Both the position numbers and the translations under genes were made by a program. A DNA stretch of 64,000 bases from Morchella semilibera (Eukaryota > Ascomycota > Pezizomycetes > Pezizales > Morchellaceae). The notes beneath the pieces are model-generated. The model did not search any database. It had not been told where the DNA came from and worked only from the letters and a program-made list of their open reading frames with translations. The DNA lies in assembly GCA_009192285.1 (NCBI GenBank), contig WBVU01000003.1:2139973-2203972 (forward strand), in the 5' to 3' direction. Every line of letters begins with the position of its first letter. Within the stretch, counting starts at the first letter, position 1. Of this stretch, positions 47,576-56,878 are shown piece by piece.

Positions 47576-48790
47576 GAGAGCGCAGTAGAGATATATCTCT
47601 GCCCACAACCCTAACCCTTATTCTGCTGAGAGTTTTTGATCATCTGATTTTATTCGCGCATGCCAGAAAGAGCCTGATCGAGCTTTATTCAGCCATAATT
47701 AGGCACCGAATGTCAACATTATCGCCCAAACAGGCCAAAATACGGCTTATCCTATATATAAAGCATATATCAAGCTCCTATCAGCTCTAGGTCTACAAAA
47801 CAGGCTGATATCCTTATACGGACCGGCGGTAATGTAGGTATACTTAATCATTTTCAGATCCTCAGTGACAGGCTTGATGGCCTTGATAGTCCAGCGATAC
47901 CGATCGACTAGACCCCTTCCTCAACTCTTTCTCGGCAATGCGGGGAGCCGATAAGTGACGCGTCTTCGCGAACTTCATCCACGCAGGCGTCATCGCCAAT
48001 CCAGCCATTGCCAGGATGATCTCGACTAGATTATCGACCTAAAAATCGAAAACGTCCGCGGGTGGTTCTCGCTACCGGAGCTTGGAGAACTTCGCTCGTG
48101 GCTACCGCCCACTCCGGGGTCGATCGGTGCTTTGCCTATGCTCGTCACCAGTATGAAAAGGTAAGTGTCTGGACCTAACTAACCCTAACTAACCCTAAAA
48201 GGGATCCAGCCAGAGTTACCGCGAGGGATGGTAGGGTCCAATATCTGGAGCATGATCTTGGACCACTGTCTGGACGACCTTGATAACTTTAACCGAGATT
48301 GCGTCGAAGGTTGGGTGTCCGGGGCGGAGGTTTGGTGGCTTTTTCTTGGAGGGGGATTGAGTTGCAGGTGCAGGAGTCAAAAAAGCTTAATTCTGAGAGT
48401 CGAACAAGCATGTTTTCAAGGAAGACTATGCAATCTCCAGGCGCGATTAGGAAGCATACCCAGGCTAGTACATCTAGGCGCTCAGCGCTGATTAGCCGTC
48501 ACCTCAAGGAGAACCTGCGCGCGGATCCTATCTCGCTTATCGTAAATTAGCCAAAATATGACAGGTCGCTTTTGGTGCAGGAAGCTGGTGGGAGATTAGG
48601 CGCCAAACACACCAGGCGTTTTAGGCGCGCCATGATGTAAAGTTCGCGAGGGGGCAGGGCCCATACCGACGAGTCATCACAGCACCCCCTCATCTCTGCC
48701 TCGACCGCCTTCAACCCTCACCACCACCAACACCAACACCACCACCACACCATACTCCTTCTGCTTCCTTTCATACGTCTCGCTAGATCG
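47576..48790. other. Mostly non-coding; possible exon relics
   Basis: A potential splice pair at 48161-48201 (GTAAGT donor, CTAAC branch, AAAAG acceptor) is made of CTAACTAACCCTAA telomere-like repeats. The flanking frames do not give a convincing protein, so I list it only as a possible gene relic. A segment at 48540-48650 has words like those of the Tc1 relics (CAGGTCGCTTTTGG). Confidence 0.25.
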
Positions 48791-51482
48791 ATGGTACGCC
48801 TCGATACCCTCCGACCCCCCCCTCTGTTCACGGCGATGCTGACCACCTTGTCGCCTCTGAGCTGCAGGCCCGTCGTCCTAAGATTCACCCTTACTTTTTG
48901 GAAAACGCGCCTTCTCATTGGGATATAATTGCTTTCCTCGAACAGCAATTAAAGGAGCAGGGCAAGTCTTTCGACCAGAACAAGGCGATCGGCAACTGGA
49001 CCGCATCACTTAAACATCTCAGTCAGGATGAGGATCCCGGGAGGTCGTCGGTCGCAAAGGATAAATCCGGGAGATACTACCTCAATAGCCGCCGGGTAAG
49101 TCTCCCACCCTAAAAAAAACACCAATCGTTTGGCCATGCCCTTTCACCGGGGTACAGATAACTCTCGGGTTATCTGACCTCTGGCCCGGTGACCGCTCTG
49201 GGCTGCGTACCGTGCACGCCTTTACGTCGTCTGGTTCGCGGTCCAGCTTGGCGGGTCCTCCACGGTTGCAGATAACTTTCTGGTTATCTGATCTGCGCCC
49301 CAGCGCCTTGGCCGTGCGAGGACGTAACTCGGTCACACTTGACTCTCGGGTCCTGTGTCTCTGGCCGTTTGGCGCACTGGGTTACCAACTGACTCTCGGG
49401 TCGTTGGACCTCTAACTCTGTGTCTTCGCTGGGTTGCAGGCGACTTTCGGGTCGTCCGAGTCCTTCTGGCCCAGCGGGGTTGGTCTTTGTCTGATTTCGG
49501 TGACTACTGCCCAGGGTCAACCATCCGATAGAATACTGGCACAGAACTGGCTCGATCGAGTCAACAAGGGCAGAAGGAGGAAAGAGCAGAGGCGGTTAGC
49601 TCAGACACCTCCCGCCCCCGCGGGGCCAAAAATCCGAAATACCTTCAACCTGAGCGGGGGTACGAATAACGTTGTTGGGGCGGGGATGATGAATAACCGA
49701 TCTGAAGGGTCAATCCCCCCTCCGAGCACCACTGGCCACTCCCGAGAGTGCTTGAGGTAGCAGTTCCGGTGCTTCTATATATCCCTGGACATCAGCCAGC
49801 TAACGTACTATCGCCCCAGCGAGAACCTTGGCGCCGCCAGCCCTTCAAACACCAGTCCTTCAAGCACCTCCGGCGACCCCCTCGAAGAAGATCAGGAAGC
49901 TACCCACCTCAGGGAAACACGCCTTAGTTGTGGTCATTTGTATCGCAACATGGTCGACAAGTTTGCCCTCTCCGACGGTCGCCTTCTCGAAGATATCCTG
50001 TACAACTATGCTGTTACGTTGGACAAATTGAGTCCCGCACACTTCTTCATTGTCGACGACAAACTCCTAAAAAGAGTCCTAAAGAAACCGGAGGAGAAGG
50101 AGGTGCCGCGTAGGGTCCTGCGTGGGGTCCGGGGTGGGGTCCTGCGCATCCCGCCGTTCCCGAAGACCTTGCACGCTAGCATGATGCGGGTACCAGGACT
50201 CAAAGACTACCGCTCAGTGTCGGGCTATTGCGAGGGATAGCCCTGATGATGAAGATGTACACTGGATTGACGATGTTTTTCGACACATGTTTGTTCCCAC
50301 CTATTCTCCTACCCGGTGAAATATGGATGTTAACTGTGTTTTGGGGCGAGGGGGTAGTGTCGAGTTGATTACGAATTCCGGCAACATCCTGTCCTACGAC
50401 TTTCTCAACGAAGGGGTCTGGGACTCCCTCGTCTATCCTCCCCTGTGGGACAAATACCTAGCGAGCATCCCCACCATAGTCCTCCAGCGGTATCTCCCCT
50501 ATACCTCGTCCTCTCTTCTCCACTAACTTCCGCTCCCCTTGCAGCAAGGAAATACAACTTGTATCACTCGCGCCATACTCATATCTCCCTGGGCGCCCAC
50601 CCCACTATGACGGTGTAGTCCAATCCCGATCTCTGCGCAACCGCCGTAGCGACCGTCGTAGCGACCGATATGAGTTTGCTATCTTCGAGGTGTCCCGCAG
50701 CCCAGACCCAAAGAAACTGAGTGCCGATCGAGAGAAGCTGGTCGCAGGCTGCAGGGCTATGCTGTCTTCTTTGATGGAGCTGGTCGAGTATGACACAGAG
50801 GCAATTCGGAGGCTCGTCGTTGTGGGCGTCTTGCAGGGCGGTGCGTGCTTGTTTCTCTCATCCTCTGTCGTGGGCTTTGTTGGTGGACTGACGGTAGCGG
50901 CGGGGAATAGGGCGTGGCACGCGTCTCCTAACAATGTCGTGTATCGGTCGAAATGTGTTCTATCTTGCTGAGGGCTCGTGCTGGGAGCTGCCAGTCGAAG
51001 TGAAGAAGCTGACAGCCGTCAATGATGTCCTTCGTGATGTCTGGAAGGCAAAGGTACGTAGGGGATGGAGGCGGTGCACCTCTTTTATCTTTATCGTACC
51101 CATTCTATCCACTTTCAAGGTGCCCATGGAGTGTATCAAACCCGCATCTCTACAAAAGGCCCCCTTCCAAAAATAAACCAGGGTCTGAGAACTTGCCCCC
51201 CCCCACCCTTTTTCTTTTTCTTTCTCCCCTCCTCCCACTCTCCCCTCTATCTTTTGAGCGATAGATTCATGGCTAACAGGATATTGGTAGTGGGCAATTA
51301 TGAACACGGCGGCTACAATTGATGAGTTCTTTGCGAAGAAGGACATAAAGGAGGAGGAGGAGAGGAGAAGGCGGTGGGAAGAGGAGGAGGAGGAGGAGGA
51401 GGAGGAGGAGGAGGAGGAGGAGGAGGAGGAGGAGCATCAGGAGGAGGAAAAGGGAGATGGTGAAGGAGAAGATGAAGACTGA
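48791..51482 (+). CDS. Multi-exon gene, possible PD-(D/E)XK-like region
   Basis: Exons I can place: 48791-48793 (start codon only), 48868-49095, 49515-49756, 49820 to about 50110, about 50205-50315, 50358-50489, 50545-50840, 50911-51053, 51291-51482. Phases agree at every placed junction, with CTAAC/CTGAC branch sites; the junction near 50110-50215 is unresolved (intron or frameshift). The start, directly followed by a 74-nt intron, is the least certain part; a frameshift at the C8 run near 48824 is the alternative. The frame through exons 7-8 has YEFAIFEVSR, then DREKL and a VVVGVLQGG strand, resembling the E...D..KL pattern of PD-(D/E)XK-like nuclease folds; this is a weak assignment. The tail is poly-Glu with a C-terminal acidic end. 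Function unknown. Confidence 0.6.
49096..49514 (+). other. 419-nt intron carrying five hairpins with a shared loop
   Basis: Bounded by GTAAGT and CCCAG in phase 0. Inside are imperfect palindromes with loop T(C/T)TC(G/T)G always closed by AC/GT: centres near 49166, 49280, 49347, 49397 and 49448. The stems differ in sequence (CAGATAAC/GTTATCTG twice, CCAAC-T-GAC/GTC-GTTGG, CGAC/GTCG and a weaker one) while the loop core stays the same. The first has an outer CACCGGG/CCCGGTG pairing as well. Confidence 0.65.
51378..51437 (+). repeat. GAG trinucleotide run coding poly-Glu
   Basis: An almost pure run of GAG codons in the last exon of the 48791-51482 gene, encoding about 19 consecutive Glu residues. 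Likely variable in length. Confidence 0.85.
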
Positions 51483-51929
51483 GTGTGATTTAATATGTAT
51501 CTCTAATTTTTATTGCGTTTTGGCAGATTATCAACATTTGATGAACAGAGTTATGTATTGATTACCATACCCAAAATATTGATGCCGTATTCAAAACTAT
51601 ACGAAACCATCTTCGTGCTCCTACGAGTCTATCAGCTCCCTATCAACCCAAGGGCACGATATCCACCGGTTTTCTAGCAATATAGTTAAATTTAGGTCAC
51701 TGAATAGATACGTGATCCGGATTTCATCCGTAAGCAGGTAACGCACTCCACCCTGTGCCTGTTTTCACTGTGTAACCGTTTCACTTAAGTCATCAAGGTT
51801 GGGGACCCGGCTTGCCCAAGTGATGACAGGTGAGGTTGGTTTTGACGTACCATCAACCAGTCAACATGGTCCGCCGCCAGGAGAGGCAAAGGCTGGAGTT
51901 TGAACTGCGCTTAGAAGAAGCAAAGGAGG
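51483..51929. other. No gene recognised
   Basis: AT-rich 3' flank of the preceding gene. Confidence 0.4.
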
Positions 51930-52110
51930 ACTTGTCTCAGGAAGCGCATGGCTTACATCAGGAAAAAATAGGTTTTCCCAAGACGCAGATATCAAAAAGT
52001 CCTCGTCTGGTTGCGCCTCCAAAAAGTGACAAGTCGCATTTGGCTCGTCTAAGCTCATACAAAAGTAACATTTCGTCCTTAGCACGTCTAAGCTCGTCTA
52101 ATCTCTCCTA
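51930..52110 (-). mobile_element. Tc1-associated fragment, inverted copy
   Basis: The reverse complement matches 19890-20080, including the CGAGCTTAGACGA words, the TTTTTGGAGGC segment and the AAACCTATTTTTT(C/G)CTGATGT segment at the start of the transposase tail. The transposase C-terminus itself is absent. Confidence 0.75.
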
Positions 52111-52363
52111 GGAGTGACAGGATTTGGAGCGTTGCGCCCGGGTGTTAGGAAAGATTCTGGTATGGGGAGTTCGCCTGTTGTGGTCTTAATAGACCTTTTC
52201 TGCCATGCGCGCCAGGTGCAAGAGAAAACGGATCGGCAAAAAAAGTGATACGCAGTGCTAGAGCTGGAGTGGAAGTTCTGGACAACTTTTGATTGAAAAT
52301 GGAAGTGAGCTGCGCTGAATCACTGGCTTTAGTTGACACAGGTCCGTCTACTGCAAATAGATA

Positions 52364-52513
52364 CCGCAAAAACTAGCCTCAGTGGCCGGTCACACAAGAC
52401 GTCGAAGTTACCTTTGTAAGCCTGTATGAGCGAAAATTAGGGGGCGTATTCAATAGCTGAACAGGGGAATTCCAACGTCTTGTATCACCGGCCACTGAGG
52501 CCAGTTTTTGCGG
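52364..52513. mobile_element. 150-bp MITE with TA duplication
   Basis: Inverted repeats start CCGCAAAAACT and end GTTTTTGCGG, about 28 bp with one mismatch and partial pairing further in. TA flanks at 52362-52363 and 52514-52515. No coding capacity. Confidence 0.9.
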
Positions 52514-52689
52514 TATGGTTTCCACCAGTCTTCGTTCCACCATGAAAATGAACATCAACAGCTTAGCCGAAACCAATTGCGCCATTACACTTTTATCAAA
52601 ACCCTTCACCTAATAGGACTGTTAGCAACCTTTACAGTCAAAATGAGGAGGGGTTCAATACCAGAGAACCAGGAGATGACGGTCTTGAG

Positions 52690-53325
52690 CATGCAGTCAC
52701 AATGTCAGGGATGGAGCGCCTAAGAGAAAGTAGGGTACTCTGTGATATTGTTATTGGGGTCCGACCCTGGATAGGCAAGCGAGGTCAAGTGAGAAAATTG
52801 TGGAAGAGTATTTTTGATGCAATGGAGGCCAAAGCCTTTTGGAGCGAAAGAAAAGTGCATATCCCTTTGTGCGCGACTTCATTGAAGACTTGATTGCATA
52901 CAAAAATACCTTTGGCCAGTATGCAGCGGATGCTTCTGGAGCCGAGAAAGAGAATGAGTCTGTTCCAATCAGTGTTCATTCAAGTAGCAAGCAGAAAGCT
53001 AGAAGGATGCGGAACCTCGGGTTTAGTGGTGATGAGGTAGGATAGCTTGACCTTAATCACGTACTGACTGTAGCAGATAGCAAATGAACTTGCTTCGGCA
53101 TTAGAGTTGATTGAACATGGAATGGCCGATACTGCAGAAGCTCAAACAACAGCTATTATCCAGGGAAGGCGGGCGGAACGAGATGAAATTGGACGGGCAA
53201 AAGTTCTAAGGGCCAGTGCCAGTGTCGGATCGGTTCGCACTTTCAACCTTGACTTTGCACTTGCGGATGATAGGATAGAAAATTCATCAATTACGGAGCA
53301 TCAGCCAATCCACAGAGACATATAG
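52690..53325 (+). pseudogene. Unrecognised gene fragment with one intron
   Basis: The reading frame from about 52839 to 53036 joins in phase to 53077-53325 across a 40-nt intron (GTAGGA...TAGCAG, branch TACTGAC). The product includes PFVRDFIEDLIAYKNTFGQY and a basic QKARRMRNLGFSGDE stretch, then a helical Ala/Glu-rich end. Upstream, a segment with VRKLWKSIFDAMEAKAFW in another frame looks like its continuation, separated by a one-base frame change near 52840. The Trp- and Lys-rich upstream part suggests a DNA-binding-like protein, but I do not recognise the family. Confidence 0.45.
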
Positions 53326-53639
53326 TTAGGCAGCGGTCAGGGATACGAAACAGAATTAGGAGAACGAATAGCGGTGGGATATTGAGGGAATCTTTGCCTA
53401 TTGATATTGGTTAAAATGAATCGCATTTGTTAAATCAACCGTTTTGTATTGGGTTTTCATCTCTTTTACCACAACACAATCCCCGTTCATCCGACAGAAA
53501 TTGTAGGAGCAACGGTTCAACAAGCGGGTCACAGCAAATAGATTCAGGGGCATTATTTGGGGTTGCGCCTGACATAATGCTACCCGCGGTTCCGCCCCCG
53601 GAATTATTTTAGCGGGGTTTCGCCGCGCCCGCACCCACA

Positions 53640-54490
53640 CCCATACAGCGCCCACGCCCACGCCCACACCAACACCCACACACACGCCAAGGTCATCATG
53701 CTACGATAGTCCCAGGAGGTGCCACCTTCGCCAGAGTCATCGGACGACGGTATTAGTAGGAGGCGCCGGCCCTCCCAAAGTCGCCGCCTGTGCCTGGAGG
53801 TGCCTCCGACGATACTACTGACTATGCCGCCATGGACACGCTCAAAATCACTCCATCGACACGCCCAAGTCAACACCATGGACACGGCTATAGCGAAGCC
53901 TAGGACATACACGCCCAATCACTCCACCGACAAGCCGAAATCAACAACATGGACATGCCTATAATGACATGTAGGAGACTCCGTGGACCGTGGACACCCC
54001 CAAAATAACGCCCAGGATACGCCCAAATCCACGGTTAGGACATACTTAAAGTAAAGTCTATAAAATACCATGTACCTTTAAAAGACTCTATGGACACGGC
54101 CAAATCAACAGCATGGACACGCCTATAATGACGCATAGGATAAGGAATGGATACGCCTAAATCGAGACCATGCACACGGCTAAAATGACGCCTAGGACAC
54201 GCTCAAATTGACGCCTAGGATATGCCCGAATCGACGCTATGGACACGCCTAAATCGACACCTACGGCCTGCCTTGGATAGGCCCAGAATGACGACTAGAG
54301 CACACCCGAATCGGCGCCATAGACGGACATACCTAGATCAACGCTATGGACACGCCCAAAATAATGCCTAGGATACTCCCAAATCCACGGCTAGATACAG
54401 ATACCCAGATCAACGCCATGGACACGGCCAAAATGACGCCTAGGACACGCTCAAATCAATACCTAGGATATGCCATTGACATTCCCAAAG
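53640..54490 (+). repeat. Degenerate minisatellite of GGACACGCC-type units
   Basis: About 850 bp of variants of ATGGACACGCC, CCTAGGACACGC and AAATCGACGCC words at irregular spacing of roughly 25-40 bp. No coding frame. It ends directly at a TTAGTTAGGGTTAG tract. Confidence 0.75.
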
Positions 54491-54504
54491 TTAGTTAGGG
54501 TTAG
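54491..54504 (+). repeat. Telomere-like spacer 1
   Basis: TTAGTTAGGGTTAG joined directly to TGATCAAG, the antisense of the 3' end of the retroelement copy that follows. Confidence 0.85.
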
Positions 54505-54954
54505 TGATCAAGCTGTATTTGTTTTAGGGTACAAATAGCAAACCACAGCTAGGGAAAGCCTAGGCACATGACTACAACTATAACCGCAGGTACAAAAATG
54601 AAACCCCATCCACCCCTAGGAGAGCTCAACCCAAAATTCGAAGGCACAACCCTCAAAGCCGAGTCTTACAACACCCAAGAAAGAAGACAAGAACAACACC
54701 AAGCACGGGTCCTATGCATGCCATCACCCTTATAACAGCAATCCATGCGAGGGAGGAAGAGCCCCTACCCGAACCAACAGCTCAACCCAAGTCAGAGGCA
54801 CAACCCCCTAAGTCGAGTCTAACAAATCAATCCAGCAAAGACCAAAACCCAACAGCCCAATCCATAACGAGGCACAACCCCGAGACCAGGACTAACAACA
54901 GGTACATCCTCCAAAGAAAAAAGAAGCCAAAGAAACCGGATAACCCCACAAAGA
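54505..54954 (-). mobile_element. LINE-like element copy 3 (3' end only)
   Basis: Positions 54505-54925 match 56879-57299 without a difference that I can see, so this is a recent copy of the 3' region of element 1. It is 5'-truncated near 54926-54954, where it meets the next telomere-like tract. No RT remains. Confidence 0.85.
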
Positions 54955-54973
54955 TAGGGTTAGTTAGGGTTAG
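54955..54973 (+). repeat. Telomere-like spacer 2
   Basis: TAGGGTTAGTTAGGGTTAG joined to TGATCAAG at the 3' end of element copy 2. Confidence 0.85.
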
Positions 54974-56860
54974 TGATCAAGTTTATTAACTATCTACTCA
55001 AGCTAAGGAGAATCCCAGGAGCCCCGATCAAACTACCACATTCCTCAAGCCCCCAACACCGCCTTTCCGGATCAGTGCAGGAAGATCAGAAGGGAGGACA
55101 CAAGAGACCCACAACTAGAAACCCATGCGAGGGAGGAGAGCCCCCACCCGAAACCGCAGCCCAACCCATAAACAGAGACGCAATCCCCGAGTCGGGTCTA
55201 ACCAACAGCACAGCAAGGACCAAAACACTTCCAGAAACCTCAACAGCCCAGCCACAAAGAGGCGCAACCCCCAGACCAGGACTAACCAGAAGCACAGAAG
55301 CGACACCTCCAGAAAACCACACACAACAAAAGCGAAAGGAGGCATGACAAAACGCATACCTCAAGCCAGGACAGGAGATGGGATACCCCACCACCCAGCC
55401 CCAACTTAGCGGCCCCAGACCTACCACAAACCACCCCAAAGTAAACCGCCAACCATATATAGACCAGCGGAAACAATCGATGGAAAAAAAGGAAAAAGGA
55501 ACACATGATAGAGACAAAAGTAAGATAAGGAGCGGAGATATACGATCAAAAGAAACAAAAAAAACAAAAGAAAGAACTCGATAATCATTATCCTCCATAC
55601 CCTCCCAGTCCCCCGTCCACCATCAACAATCTTTCAGCCTCCTCCGCCCTGAACGCATCAGCAAGGCATTTATTCCAATCAGTCAATATCCGGTAGGCCC
55701 TATCGTGAGCCTTGATGTTCAACAAGTAATCGATAACTGTATACTTGGTGTCGGGAGGGTGGAACAGTCGATCAAACTCCATCATAGCCCTCTCCTCATC
55801 GTTCAATACATGCTCCAGAGCCATACATCTAGTGTGACCCCTATCCCACCTCTCACCACAGAGACATTTCCGACCAAAACAGTAAAGACCCCTCCTCCAA
55901 TCCCATAGCATAGTCTGCATACCAGGATCAGATATACCTACAAGTCATACAATCAAAAATCAGTCAACAGAAAAAAAAAAAAAAAACATCGACAGAGCAT
56001 AAGGTGTGTATATTAAATTAAAAGAGATTAATATAAAAAGAAAATCACATGCAAGAGTCAACCTCGTATCACCCGGTATGCCATACCAGTTGAACCAAAA
56101 AGGGAAGTGAGCTGTCAGAAGAGGAGAAAAAGGTATTGGAGTACTTCGTATCACTTGGTATGCCATACCAGTTGAACCAAAAAGGGAAGTCGAACGTTAA
56201 ATGAGGGTGAGAAGGGGATTGGGGTGTGGGGGGGGGGAGGAGAGGAGGGGTGGAGGGAAGGGCAGTAACAAAACACTGAATCATAACATACCAAGTACCG
56301 CAACAGCATCCAAACCCTTCAGTCTGGCATCAGGTTCAACAATATAAGACAGAGTTCCAGCAATCCCACGTTCCCTATCGCAAATAGTCACCGCCTTCCT
56401 CCAATAGATAAAGTCATCCAGCTTGGCCTTCAACCCTTGACCATGAAATCGATACCGTTGAGAGAGGAAGAGGCTATACATGTCATCCCTCCGCAGATAC
56501 CAAGCCATCATCGTGGATAGTTTCCGCAAAGTTACATCCCTCGCCAACACCTTTCCCTTCAAACCATCAAGTATCCGACGTAGAGGGTTATCGGCATGCA
56601 TGGAATCGATATGATGTTGGAACCTGCAGCGGAGATGCCTCATCCTATCCTTCACCTCGAGGACACCACACAGGTTACCAGCCAATCGAGCCCGCTTGGA
56701 GGTACCACCAGCCACCCATATCATGCATCTCTTCCAAGCATCCTCAAGCGGTGCAAGCAATCGCCTCCTCCTATCACGCCCACACGTAGCCACACTCCCA
56801 GAACGTACCCAAGGTTCAAACAGCGGTAGACCATACTCCATGACCGGACGTATAAAGAGC
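54974..56860 (-). mobile_element. LINE-like element copy 2 (truncated RT C-terminus)
   Basis: On the minus strand it starts abruptly inside the RT thumb region (VMEYGLPLFEPWVRSG, about 56841) and runs through a basic segment to AVAVL (56292). A 354-nt intron follows (55938-56291, GTATGT...TTGTAG), then GISDPGMQ, a CCHC-type zinc finger (CLCGERWDRGHTRC) and a stop near 55588. The remaining 600 bp is a 3' untranslated region. It shares the intron position and protein layout of copy 1 but is clearly diverged. The intron holds two copies of a GGTATGCCATACCAGTTG repeat. Confidence 0.85.
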
Positions 56861-56878
56861 TTAGTTAGTTAGGGTTAG
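56861..56878 (+). repeat. Telomere-like spacer 3
   Basis: TTAGTTAGTTAGGGTTAG joined to TGATCAAG at the 3' end of element copy 1 and to the truncated 5' end of copy 2 on the other side. Confidence 0.85.

Noticed and set aside
54714-54949. Plus-strand frame repeated at 57088-57300
   Set aside because: Antisense to the 3' untranslated region of the retroelement; it repeats because the element repeats.
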